Part shown: positions 33,569-43,288 of the stretch, piece by piece
How the letters are laid out: every line of letters starts with the position of its first letter
Numbering within the stretch: the first letter of the stretch is position 1
Source: Rhipicephalus microplus
Lineage: Eukaryota; Arthropoda; Arachnida; Ixodida; Ixodidae
Length of the DNA: 64,000 nt
Direction of reading: 5' to 3'
Assembly (NCBI RefSeq): GCF_043290135.1
Contig: NC_134700.1
Coordinates: 79,481,000-79,544,999, forward strand
The notes under the pieces: model-generated
Database searches by the model: none
What the model was told of the DNA's origin: nothing
What the model saw: the letters and a program-made list of their open reading frames with translations, nothing else
Position numbers and translations under genes: made by a program

Positions 33569-33583
33569 TGGCGGAGGTGCTGG
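33569..33583 (+). promoter_or_regulatory. Putative primer-binding site of Ty3 element 3
   Basis: TGGCGGAGGTGCTGG begins with the TGG that pairs with a tRNA CCA end and lies 4 bases after the LTR. The right copy reads TGGTGGAGGTGCTGG. The tRNA is not identified. Confidence 0.5.
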
Positions 33584-33586
33584 GTA

Positions 33587-34799
33587 ATGAATCGAAGCCC
33601 CGCGAGCTCAAGACAGCGTAGCCCCGACGACCAGCCTGTCAACCCGGTGGAAGTGACTCCTGTACACCTGAGGGCAAGTCGCCGTCTTCGAGGTGACTCA
33701 CCTGAGTTCAGTCCTCTCCACTTCACACCAAGGGGAAGTCAAACGATGAACGCCACCACAATGACTAGCCAGGTAACACCAGCACAAGTGTTTATCAGCC
33801 AACCGCAACAGCCGCCAGTATTCCACGGCGACTAGATACGAGGACGTGGAAGATTGGTTGGACCTGTTCGAGAGAGTGGCGAGCTTAAATGGATGGGACG
33901 AAAGAGAGAAGCTCCGTCGCGTATACTTCGCCCTGGAAGACTTCGCAAGGACATGGTTTGAGAACCATGAAACCTCGTTGTCTACCTGGCAGGTATTTTG
34001 ACGACAAGCGGTGGCTAAGTTCACCAACATAGACAGAAAAGAAAAAGCGGAAACTGCACTTCAATCCAGGAACCAGCTCACAAATGAGAGTGCTGCCATG
34101 TACATTGAGGACGTGGTCCCTGTGTTCAAGCGTGCGGATTACGACATGGCTGAGTATAAAAAGGTGCGCCATCTAATGCGCGGAGTGAAGCAAAGGCTGT
34201 TCACCGTTCTCGTCCGCCACCCTCCAAGCACAGTTGCTGAGTTTTATTCGGAAGCGATGGCCATCGAAAAAACACTGGAACAGCGGGCTCGGCAGTACAA
34301 CCGGAATCTTAACTGCGCATCTGCACAGGTATTTTCTGGAGGCGTGCGAAACGACGTTGAAGCCATGCGAGAGCTCATTAGATCAGTTATTAGGGAAGAA
34401 CTGAGCAGACTGCAAATGGCCCAGACTCCAACTGCACTATCTGTTACAGACGTTGTTCGTGACGAACTGAGGCAGGTCATACGAGAACCACAGCGTGAGC
34501 TGCAGCCGGTTCGACCTATCCGAACGTACTCTGAAGCTCTCAGACAACCCGCAGTACACAGCAAAGCAGCAGTTGCGATGGCGGCGACTCTTCTCCCACC
34601 TGCAGCACGCAGCGCACCTCGTCCACGGGAACCAACGGCTACCTATCTGCCCCCAGGAGCACGTAGCACACATCGCTATGTGAAGCCTAGGCCCAGGAAA
34701 AGTGACGTCTGGCGTGATCACGAGCGCAGGCCTCTGTGTTTCCATTGTGGCGAAACAGGTCATTTGTACAGATTCTGCACTTACGACAGGCTGGATTAA
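33587..34799 (+). pseudogene. gag: Gag of Ty3 element 3
   Basis: ATG at 33587-33589, followed by an Arg/Ser/Pro-rich N-terminus. A TAG at 33833-33835 (present in both duplicate copies) and a 1-bp shift right after it precede the capsid domain (EDVEDWLDLFERV..., LRRVYF.LEDFA). A TGA at 33999-34001 is private to this copy. The long frame then runs 34011-34799 with an Arg-rich helix region and a CX2CX4HX4C zinc knuckle at 34737-34778. After the stop, Gag-tail-like Arg/Ser/Pro-rich sequence continues in other frames to about 35000. Confidence 0.85.
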
Positions 34800-35039
34800 G
34801 AGGCTTCCCGTCGTATGCACCATGCCCCCGAAACTGCGAGCGACCAGCGGAGATTGAGGAGTACTTGTCCATGCGCCATAACTCGCCACCTCTACGCCAA
34901 CATCGGTCACGGTCACCATCGCCCATGCGCTACCCGTCATCCAGCCCACGTGCACCTTCAAGGCAGCCTGGTCATCGCTCTCCAAGTCCACTCCCGGAAA
35001 ACTGAAGCAAGCGACCTGTGGAGGTGAGGCCGCTGATAA

Positions 35040-38000
35040 CGTCAGTTACGAAGATCATCCAATATGGCTTGAGGGCGACGACGGTGTATTTCTGGTAAAT
35101 GGGTGCAGCAACGAAAGCGTTGCTTCAGATTTGCGGTTGAGAGTGGAAGGATGGGAGCTGAATTCATTAGTCGACACCGGTGCTGATTATTCAGTGATAA
35201 GTCACAAGATGGTGAAGTAGCTAAACAAAGTTGTGACACAGTGGAGTGGATCGCAGATACGCACGGCAGGTGGTCACATTATCATGCCCCTTGGCATATG
35301 GACTGCAAGACTTGAAATACGGGGATTTATTTGCGTTGCCGATTTCATTGTGCTACCAGAATGTTCAAGGGACCTCATTATAGGAATGGATTTTTTGCGA
35401 GCTAATGGCGCCGTAATTAACCTGCGGAGGTCCAGCGTGTCGTTTTCGACTGAACGAGCTATACCTGTAGAGGAATCTGAGGAACGACGCCTAACTTTTC
35501 TACGCGTTGTTCATGATGACGTAACTGTTCCGCCACGCTGCAGTATAATGGTGCTCGTAGAGAATGACGCATTTTACAACCACGAAGGCATAGCGGATAC
35601 AAATGTAGGGCTGTTTTTGAACAAAGGTGTCTGCGTAGCTAGGGGTCTTGTTCACTTGACAAAAGGCCGTGCAGATGTCCTACTCACAAATCTCTCCAAT
35701 GAACTTCAACACATCGCTCAAGGCACGGCTATTGCCTACTTACACGACTTCTGTATGGCGACTGAACTATGCAGCTTAACGACATCAACCACTCGACCAG
35801 TGGCCTGCAACATCGACACATCCGTGACCGTTAATCAGAGCCTTCCGGACAGTCAAAAGAACCAGATTTACGCCTTAGTAAAAGAATTCTCTGATTGCTT
35901 TTCGATTGCCTCGAAGGTCCAGCGCACGTCAATTACGAAACACAGAATTACAACGCAAGACGACACGAGGCCTTTATGCCAGCATCCATATCAAGTGTCA
36001 CAGAAAGAACGGGAAATCGTTAAGAAGCAAGTGGAGGAAATGCTTTCGGATGATGTCATCCAGCCTTCGAATAGTCCATGGGCGTACCCCGTAGTGCTCG
36101 TTAAGAAGAAAGACAACACGCTTAGATTCTGTGTCGACTACCAAAAACTCAACAGTGTAACTAAAGGAGATGTCTATCCCCTGCCACGTATCGACGATAC
36201 ACTAGATCGGCTGCGATCCGCAAAGTTTTTCTCCTTCTTGGATCTGTGAAGCGAATATTGGCAAATGGAGGTCGACGAGCGGGACCGTGAAAAAACGGCA
36301 TTCGTAACACCAGATGGCCTCTACGAATTGAAAGCGCTTCCATGGCCTCTGTTCCGCGCCAGCGACGTTCCAGCGAATGATGGACACTGTCCTCGCGGGA
36401 TTGAAATGGCAGTCATGCCTAGTGTATTTGGATGACGTGGTGGTATTCTCTGCAACGTTCGACAAACATCTAGAGCGACTGCACACAGTATTACAAGCCA
36501 TCCGGTCAGCAAACTTGACAATCAAACCCGAAAAATGCTACTTCTGCTTCGAAGAGCTGCGATTCCTTGGACATGTCATTAGTTCTGACGGTGTTCGTCC
36601 TGATCCCGAAAAGACAGCCGCTGTTCAGAGGTTCCCTACACCCAAAGACAAAAAGTCAGTGCGTCGATTTTTGGGTTTATGTGCCTACTATAGGCGATTT
36701 GTGGAAAACTTTTCAAACATTGCGGAACCTCTTACAAAACTAACGAAAGACGACGTGCCCTTCACATGGGGAAGCGAACAACAGAACGTTTTTGACGAAT
36801 TAAGAAAACGGCTACAGAGTTCACCAATTCTTGCCCATTTTGAAGAGACAGCCGACACTGAAGTCCATACTGATGCCAGCAATGTCGGCCTCGGCGCCAT
36901 CCTGGTCCAGTGGCAAAATGGTCAAGAGAAAGTGTTAGCCTATGCCAACCGCAAACCCTCAAAAGCTGAAGCAAACTACTCTGCAACTGAAAAAGAGTGC
37001 CTCGCAGTCATCTGGGCAATACATAAGTTTCGGCCCTACCTTTATGGCAGACCGTTCAGAGCTGTCAGTGACCACCATGCACTACGCTGGCTGGCAAATC
37101 TCAAGGATCCGTCAGGTCGACAAGCCAGATGGAGCCTTAGGCTGCAGGAATATGACATTACTGTCCTATACAAATCTGGAAGGAAACACGGTGATGCCGA
37201 CTGCCTGTCACGCTCTCCCGTTGATCCAAGTGTACCTGAAGAGGGAGACTTCCCATTTCTAGGCGTTGTCGACGCATCCGAAATCGCTCAACAACAACGA
37301 GATGACCCGGATTTGCTGGCGCTTATACAACACCTGCAGGGTCTCAACGTTCAAGTCCCTCGCATATTCTCCAGAGGGCTCTCCACGTTCTGCCTTCGAG
37401 GAAGTATCCTTTACAGGAGGAACTTCGAACCTAATGGCGAAACGTTTTTACTAGTCGTGCCCACAGCCATGCGACAGGAAATTCTGCATGCATGGCACGA
37501 CGAGCCATCATCTGGACACATGGGTGTGAGCCGAACATTCGCCAGAATTCGCCTAAAGTACTATTGGCCTAAGTTGGTCGAATCAATGCAGCGCTACGTG
37601 AAAACTTGTCGTCAATGTTAACGGCGCAAAACTCCAGCCGTAAAACCAGCCGGCCTTCTCCAGCCAATAGACCCTCCTGATGCCCCATTCCAACAAGTCG
37701 GCATAGACTTCCTAGGACCTATCCCGTCATCATGTGCAGGCAAGAAATGGATTGTTGTAGCTACAGACTATCTGACCCGTTATGCTGAGACTGACTCTCT
37801 GTACAGTCCGACAGCTGCCAAAGTCGCCAAGTTCTTTGTGAACAACATAGTGCTCAGACATGGTGCGCCCATCATCGTTATTACGGATCGGGGCACCACA
37901 TTTACTGCAGACCTTATGCAATGTCTGATGCGCATGACAAATACCGATCACAGAACAACGGCGTATCACCCTCAGTCAAATGGCTTAACCGAACGCCTCA

Positions 38001-38553
38001 ACAGAACTCTGACCGACATGCTATCAAGTATGTCGATGTTGAACATAAACAGTGGGATGAAATATTACCCTACCTAACATTCGCATATAATACAGCCGTT
38101 CAAGAAACAACCCACGATGCCCCTTTCGAACTAGTATTCGGCCGAAGAGAGACCACCCCACTGGATACCATGTTACCACTACAGGACGAAAACAGCTATT
38201 CACCTGACTTAGAGGACTTCTTGCAAAGAGCCGAAGAAGCACGACAAATGGCAAGATACCGAATACGCCGTCAGCAGCGCGTCGACTCTAGTCGGTACAA
38301 CAAGCGATGCAGTAACGCACTTTATCATCCTGGCGACAAAGTGTCGGTATGGATCCCAGTGCGCCGCCGCGGACTCTCTGAAAAGCTTCTTTGTCGATAC
38401 TTCGGCCCATATAAAGTACTCAACCGTATCAGCGATGTCACTTATCAAGTCAGATCCGCGGGACACGTGAGCTCAAGACGCCGCAATCCCACGGAAGTGG
38501 TACACGTAGTCCGCGTGAAACCCTATCGTGACAGATCGTCAGAAAACGAGTGA
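35040..38553 (+). pseudogene. pol: Pol of Ty3 element 3: PR, RT, RNase H, integrase
   Basis: Protease DTG codons at 35173-35181, then a TAG at 35218-35220 and DLIIGMDFL near 35371. RT follows from about 35990; a TGA at 36247-36249 interrupts the LDL.S.YWQ motif and a frameshift near 36340 precedes the segment with YLDD at 36425-36436. RNase H spans about 36850-37130 (HTDASN, TEKECLAV, SDHHAL). Integrase: HHCC finger to about 37620, where TAA 37619-37621 replaces a sense codon after the last Cys; catalytic Asp in GIDFLGP (near 37700), Asp in ITDRG (near 37880) and Glu in GLTERLN (near 37990) are all present. A frameshift near 38030 leads to the C-terminal GPY/F region, ending at 38551-38553. 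Confidence 0.9.
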
Positions 38554-38602
38554 GAGTGCGCATGTATAATTTCACTGTCTCAAGCATCGGGACGATGCGT
38601 CT

Positions 38603-38616
38603 GAAGAGAGAGATAA
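38603..38616 (+). promoter_or_regulatory. Polypurine tract of Ty3 element 3
   Basis: GAAGAGAGAGATAA directly before the 3' LTR, the usual place of the plus-strand primer. One T interrupts it. Confidence 0.75.
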
Positions 38617-38816
38617 TGCCGCGACAGGTTGGCCACGTTCAAGTAGCCCGCCGCGATCATCGTGGCAAGAGCACCAGCAAGACCCGGCTGGCATGCGCCA
38701 CGCGTTCGTGCGTTTGGCCTACGAGGAAGAGGAAGATAGTTGAATCTGTGACACTCGGCTACTCGGACTCGACGACCATAGACATTAGACACGTGGGCAC
38801 AAGTTCGCCTTAATAA
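38617..38816 (+). repeat. 3' LTR of Ty3 element 3 (3' end missing)
   Basis: Matches 33150 onward from TGCCGCGAC to the AATAAA signal (38812-38817). The last ~40 bp of the LTR are not found; S-block sequence follows, so a deletion probably removed the LTR end and neighbouring DNA. Confidence 0.82.
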
Positions 38817-39440
38817 ATTGTCTTGGCAGCATTTTGGCCGTCCTCAGTGTAAAGCGCAAAGTAAGCTTAAATTGACATGTAGGGCAAGACTGTCAAAAAC
38901 AACTTGCGAGTCACCCCGTAACTGCTGCTATTCAGTAATAAAAAGGTATTTCACATTAAAACTTTGATTGCAGCATGCGATTTGCTCGACATAAAGATTT
39001 TACGAAAGCACGTGCCTGCACGTGGCCCGTGCATCCACGTGCAGCACGCTTAGTCGTCCGCATTCACATAACCAAACCGCCTGTTTCATATTTCGTTCAG
39101 TGGTTAGAAACACAACTGGTGGCATATGACTCGAAGTGCGAAAATACTTTAGGCCTCTCCATATGTTCGAAGATGAGTGTGAATACTCGATAGTCGTTTG
39201 CGAGACATTGACACTTCATGAATGAGCAGTCAAGTGAGAAAGCAATGGTTCTAATGGGCGGTGTCTAGCGTTGTTCTGCAACGAGCAGATTCGCGAGAAA
39301 ATGGCACAACCCACCTTGAGAGATTGGCCATGAGGCATGCCAAATTTGAACTTGTGAAACAAAAATAAAGAAATAAAAACGAGACAGAAACAAGAAGAAA
39401 ATTTGGTGGACCCTTAAGCTTCGCCTTTCGGAGTTGAACG
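38817..39440. repeat. S block, copy 3 (partial)
   Basis: Resembles 12950-13740 and 20690-21300: GTCCTCAGTGTAAAGCGCAAAGTAAGC, GCGAGTCACC, TTCATGAATGAGCAG and GTGTCTAGCGTTGTTCTGCAACGAGCAGA. No E block precedes it. No gene. Confidence 0.6.
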
Positions 39441-40045
39441 CGATAGCGAAATCCGGCCCCTAGTGCACCCTTCAACCGCTAAGTGCATACTTATTCACAT
39501 GTTTTGTAACATACACATGCGCGCACACAAACACGCACACACTGGACATGATCAGCACGCGCTATCATCGACGAATGGGTTAGTTGTCGTCGTGACACCT
39601 GTCGAAAAAATTGCGTTAAAGGTCAGCCCTGAAACACTTTCTTAATTAACCATAGAATGAATTTACCAGAAGTTCTGAATGCATCACGAATTGAACGCCG
39701 CAAAAATTTTAATCCGTCCAGTGCGAGTGGAGTTACAAAGGATTTTCGCATGCTGCAATTGCATCATTTCTTCTCTCGTCCCGACGAAAGCGCTGGAAGC
39801 TAAGAAGAGAGGTGGCAGGGCAAAGAAACTACCGCGCCTCGTGACCTTCAGCACTTTCTGTTTCTTCGGATGCACGCCGTTTTCAATGTAGTTGCTCGCG
39901 CACGCGTGGACAAGAGGAGGCCTCCCGCGGCTATCTTGGTAACTTTTTGTTCAGTCACTGACGCACAAACGATTTTTCGCTTACAACCAACGGGACCGAC
40001 GTCGGTGGTGGGTTTTCAGCAACACGAACCCTTTAACGCTATCAT
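39260..40045. repeat. U repeat, third type
   Basis: Same family as 9485-10301. It has an A-rich segment, CTTCGCCTTTCGGAGTTGAACGCGATAGCG, and a tail CAACCAACGGGACCGACG...ACGAACCCTTTAACGCTATC. GATAGCG near 39443 and CGCTATC near 40037 are inverted, which hints at terminal inverted repeats of the parent element. Confidence 0.55.
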
Positions 40046-40249
40046 GTCAACAAAGATAGCAACCAAATACAAAAAAGATATATAGAAAAAAATGGCAGCT
40101 TCAACTCTTACGTTGGTCTCTTTCACGAGATGGAATGACCGGAGAAGTAGGGTGAGTAAAAGCTCAAAAGATGGCTGACCAATTTGCCTAATCTTCGCCT
40201 TTCCTTCAATAAAAGCACCAGTTCTCCTAACCGTTTCGGAGAAATACCC
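40046..40249. other. Unannotated segment before the second duplicate
   Basis: A-rich at first, then ordinary sequence that leads without a visible boundary into 40250. The matching left part lies outside the window. Confidence 0.5.
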
Positions 40250-40673
40250 TTTAAGGTTGTGAATTTTGACAGGGAGCCACAATAACATGAGTAAAAATAT
40301 TCGGCAAATCCCACTTACGTACCTTAGGAATCGACAAATGCAAAGCATGCGGAGAAAAGGTGACCCTGTTGCAATTTTTTACTGAGCTCCACGTTATCAA
40401 ATGACGGCAGGTATATCTATAAATGTTACACGCACCGACAAATGTTGAAGAATCGCAGATCTATATATAACCAGTTTTCACGTGTGCAATGATGCCAAAC
40501 AAAAAAAATGAGTATTAGCAACACCAGAAGCAATAAGCTGATATAAGGCGCAGATGCTCTTGAAGATGGCAGCCCTGGACACTGCTACACAAATTCACTC
40601 CAAAGCACGGCGCCAAACTACAATTGACGTTAACCAAACGTGATGCCTGATTTTTTTAAATAGAGTACATATG
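40250..40673. repeat. Start of right duplicate (pairs with 1-421)
   Basis: Near-identical to the first 421 bases, up to GAGTACATAT. Confidence 0.85.
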
Positions 40674-41001
40674 TAAGCTTCAGGTGGTATAATTCGTGAT
40701 TGTCACCCAGAATGCTTGGGTTCGATTCCTGCTGGAACCGTGACATTAATTTGTTGTCATTGTCGGGTCAACGCTGCCGATGTCTGGTTTTTCTTAACAC
40801 TCACGCGTTTGAATTGCCCATGCGTGTTCTGGTCATTCCTGGGTAGTTGAATCAACCGTGGCATATCCTCGCATACCTGAGGCACACAACCACCCGCGGG
40901 TATGTGCCACTGTCTTGCGGGAAGTGTTTCACGATGTGTACAACAGAATTAGGCATTTTTCATGTGCTGACCAGCGCCTCAAATTCATCATATGCCGTCT
41001 A
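40674..41001 (+). other. Right-copy-specific 328 bp with tRNA-like start
   Basis: It begins with CTTCAGGTGGTATAATTCGTGATTGTCACCCAGAATGCTTGGGTTCGATTCC, where GGGTTCGATTCC is a good B box. The left copy has the Penelope/Ty3 composite at this place. It may be a SINE lost from the left copy or inserted in the right. Confidence 0.45.
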
Positions 41002-41062
41002 ACCTTTCGAAACTACTTTCGGATCACCCTAAGTTAGGAGGTGATCATGAAAGGACTAGATG

Positions 41063-41092
41063 CGGACGGACGGACGGACGGACGGACGGACG

Positions 41093-41150
<58 letters not shown>

Positions 41151-41159
41151 TAGACAGAC

Positions 41160-41214
<55 letters not shown>
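41063..41214. repeat. Compound microsatellite (GGAC)n(GACA)n(GATA)n, uninterrupted
   Basis: Right-copy counterpart of 3236-3506 plus 7788-7993. No retrotransposon splits it. Confidence 0.97.
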
Positions 41215-41215
<1 letters not shown>

Positions 41216-41478
41216 TGCCTGGTGAAACCATAGAATCATACCAGGCGTCACGCTTTGTGAATGCACAACGTGAGCGCGATTGAAAGCTATGACCCTAGTG
41301 CGGAGGGCTTAGCTATAAGTCGTTGCAATTGTCTGTACACCGAAAGTGTAAAAAAAGCTCTTACGCTGCGCTGTCAATGGCGACTACAACAACAAAAGAC
41401 CCACACCAAATTTCTTTCCCCTTCGAGTTGCTTTTTGCGAAATTTGCGTAAGCAACTGCGTGAATTTTTATTAGTTTT
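41215..41478. repeat. L block, copy 3, part 1
   Basis: Pairs with 8036-8295. It is interrupted at ATTAGTTTT by the Helentron-like element; the left copy reads ATTAGAGTTTTTCACG without interruption. Confidence 0.75.
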
Positions 41479-41493
41479 AGATGCGGAGCATCT
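41479..41493 (+). repeat. 5' terminal palindrome / left inverted repeat of Helentron-like element
   Basis: AGATGCGGAGCATCT is itself palindromic (6-bp arms, 3-nt loop), and its GATGCGGAGCAT core (41480-41491) is the reverse complement of 42649-42660. Confidence 0.85.
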
Positions 41494-41545
41494 AATACTC
41501 GAGGCTTGTAGTGCGGCGCCGTCCGCAAGCTTCCTCCTCCTTCTT

Positions 41546-41649
41546 CCACCATCTGTGCATCCCTTCCTCCTCTACACACCGCGCGCGCTTCACCCCTCCA
41601 CCATCTGTGCACCCTTCCTCCTCTACACACCGCGTGCGCTTCTCCTCTT
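41546..41649. repeat. 52-bp minisatellite, 2 copies
   Basis: CCACCATCTGTGCA..CCTTCCTCCTCTACACACCGCG starts at 41546 and 41598. It lies upstream of the Helentron ORF. Confidence 0.85.
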
Positions 41650-41682
41650 CACGAACATTCGCTAGCTGTATAATGTAGCGCG

Positions 41683-41838
41683 CATGCGCCGTCACGCTTC
41701 GAAAACATCGGCAGCTGACGCGCGCGCATGCGCCGTCGCGCTTCGAGAACATCGGCAGCTGACGCGCGCGCATGCGCCGTTGCGCTTCTCCCCCTTCTCG
41801 AACATTCGACAGCTGACAGTGCATGCGCCGTCGCGCTG
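41683..41838. repeat. 44-bp minisatellite, about 4 copies, upstream of promoter
   Basis: CATGCGCCGTCGCGCTTCG...AACATCGGCAGCTGACG starts at 41683, 41727, 41771 and 41822 (spacing 44, 44, 51). It ends directly at the TATA box. Each unit has CATGCG and CAGCTG motifs that could bind factors. Confidence 0.85.
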
Positions 41839-41873
41839 TATATATACTCAAGGTCGGTGCTCGCTCGCTCAGT
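41839..41873 (+). promoter_or_regulatory. Core promoter: TATA box plus initiator
   Basis: TATATATA at 41839-41846 and TCAGT at 41869-41873 (arthropod initiator, A at 41871) are 32 bp apart, the canonical spacing. The predicted start leaves a 51-nt 5' UTR before ATG 41922. Confidence 0.7.
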
Positions 41874-41921
41874 TGCCGCTCGTCGGTTGGTTTGTACGGC
41901 GCGTCGACGTCCGAGGTCGCA

Positions 41922-42617
41922 ATGATCGACGTCCCTTCGACCAGCGCCGGCCAAAGTGTTGGCGGAACCGCAACCAAGTCGTCGTCCGAAGACAAGGCAG
42001 CGCGGAGAAGAGCTCGCGACGCCGAACGTAAACGTCGGCGTCGAGCGGAAGATTCTCAACTTAGAGAACCTGAAGCCGCTGAGAGACGTCAGCGTCGAGC
42101 AGCAGCACCGGATTCGGCCGCTTTGAAACGTAAGCGTCGACAAGAGGACCCGGACTTTCGAAAACGGGAAGCCGAGTGCAAGCGTCGGCGACGAGAGGCC
42201 GATCCCGATGCTGCCCGCGAGCGCAAGCACGCCGAGGTAGCGGCGTGGCGCGCCAAGCAGTATGCCACGCCCAACGCTCGCTTCAAGCGCGACTTCCTCG
42301 ACCGAAGCTTCGGCCACACCTGCAAGGTGTGTGATCGTCTTTGGTTCGATAACAACTTAACTCGGATCGGCAACGTTCAGAACAACTCCAAAGCGTTGTC
42401 GGTTCTTTGCGATACGTTTGGAAAAGGCACCGACTATGCCGACTACGTCGTGTGTGCTACGTGCAAGCAGTCGTTGATTGCCGGTCGAGTTCCCTCGGCT
42501 AGCGTGAGTTACGGCTACCGCTACCCGCCCCGACCCGAACATCTACCCGAGTTGAACGCGGTTAAAGAACGACTCATCGCTCCTCGACTCCCGTTCATGA
42601 GTATACGACCCAAGTAA
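41922..42617 (+). CDS. Helentron-encoded basic zinc-finger-like protein (truncated Helitron N-terminus)
   Basis: An intact 231-residue frame. The start ATG 41922 (CGCAATGA) is preferred over 41823 because the TATA box and initiator lie between them. Residues 25-110 are about five degenerate 15-20 residue repeats of the type KRRRREADPD.RE.., highly charged and probably coiled and nuclear. Residues 130-185 contain C134-x2-C137 (GHTCKVCDRLWF) and C178-x2-C181 (VVCATCKQS), a likely zinc-binding pair. Residues 185-231 (YRYPPRPEHLPELN..EERLIAPRLPFM-like) match the start of the DUF6570-type region found in Helitron replicase proteins, as I recall it. The protein ends right there, without Rep or helicase. 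The stop overlaps GTAAGT (42614-42619), a perfect splice donor. Function is unknown; it could be a spliced leader exon or a stand-alone DNA-binding product. Confidence 0.75.
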   Translation: MIDVPSTSAGQSVGGTATKSSSEDKAARRRARDAERKRRRRAEDSQLREPEAAERRQRRAAAPDSAALKRKRRQEDPDFRKREAECKRRRREADPDAARERKHAEVAAWRAKQYATPNARFKRDFLDRSFGHTCKVCDRLWFDNNLTRIGNVQNNSKALSVLCDTFGKGTDYADYVVCATCKQSLIAGRVPSASVSYGYRYPPRPEHLPELNAVKERLIAPRLPFMSIRPK

Positions 42618-42648
42618 GTCGCACTTTAACACCCCGTTAACCAATTAT

Positions 42649-42660
42649 ATGCTCCGCATC
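42649..42660 (+). repeat. Right subterminal inverted repeat of Helentron-like element
   Basis: ATGCTCCGCATC, exact reverse complement of 41480-41491, placed 35 bp inside the right end. Confidence 0.85.
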
Positions 42661-42666
42661 CTCCTC

Positions 42667-42687
42667 AGTGTTCCCCCGAGGGAAGCT
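42667..42687 (+). terminator. 3' hairpin of Helentron-like element
   Basis: TTCCC (42671-42675) pairs with GGGAA (42680-42684) around loop CCGA; outer AG/CT may extend it. Helitrons carry such a hairpin near the 3' end as the rolling-circle termination signal. Confidence 0.6.
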
Positions 42688-42707
42688 GCGGGCAATTTTT
42701 TTTTTTT

Positions 42708-43288
42708 GCGTCTAAACTGCTCAATTCTGCGTCACTCTAAACCGTTCATTTGTAACTTTTAGTTTTAGACGTTTTCGCTCGCCCATGAAAATTAATTTAT
42801 AATCGCAGTTAGCAAACTTGCAATGTAAAGACCTGTGCTTGTTAGACGAATCTGCACACGTCTAAATTGGCGCTCTTGACCTCTTAAGGTAATAATCGGA
42901 CGATTACATTTTTGTTACTGCATGCTCTGCCGCTTTCTGACAATTTTCTCTAGCACTCAACTGCACTAGTTTCATTGAGCGATCATAAAAGTTCCGCAGT
43001 CAAAGCTAAATTCTGAAAAGCCCATTATCCAGTTTTTGTTTTTCTCTGCGCATCACATCCACAATTCGCTACTAAAAAGTCATTCTGACCATGTTTAACG
43101 AAGCGCCCACAATACAACCAGAGCAATAACAACAGTGTGACACAGTTTGTATACAAATTCTTTATTTAAGTCTCACAAAACACGTTTTGCTCTACAATTC
43201 GTGAGAAGAAAATTGTGCAAGCATTGTCGTATAATCAATCATAAAACTTTAACACGTCGGCCAAGGCGCTCGCCTGTGGCTAACCTCA
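42708..43288. repeat. L block, copy 3, part 2
   Basis: Pairs with 8303-8880. On the minus strand AATAAA lies near 43160. Confidence 0.75.

Larger units (their letters stand above)
33150..38816 (+). mobile_element. Ty3/mdg-type LTR retrotransposon 3, well preserved
   Basis: It has a 5' LTR, a putative PBS, gag, pol in the order PR-RT-RH-IN, a polypurine tract and a 3' LTR that is cut short at its right end. The same element at the same site begins at 62549 in the right copy. The two carry a shared stop codon, so it was already damaged when duplicated. Known lesions are three stops and two frameshifts in pol and two stops plus a frameshift in gag. All catalytic motifs that I checked remain. 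Confidence 0.92.
41479..42695 (+). mobile_element. Helitron2/Helentron-like non-autonomous element with intact ORF
   Basis: A 1,217-bp insertion, absent from the left copy, between T residues (TTTT before, T-run after) with no target duplication. It begins with AGATGCGGAGCATCT. A 12-bp inverted copy of GATGCGGAGCAT lies subterminally near the right end (42649-42660), followed by a small hairpin (42671-42684) and GCTGCGGGCAA. Asymmetric terminal inverted repeats, a 3' hairpin and T-T insertion are features of Helitron2/Helentrons. The encoded protein carries a Helitron-associated segment. No Rep or helicase is present. Confidence 0.78.

Noticed and set aside
40690..40760. Possible tRNA gene (B box GGGTTCGATTCC)
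   Set aside because: No matching cloverleaf arms or acceptor stem; better explained as a tRNA-derived SINE remnant.
41492..42373. Several long minus-strand frames opposite the Helentron ORF
   Set aside because: Shadows of a GC-rich, Arg-rich coding strand and of minisatellites; promoter signals are on the plus strand.
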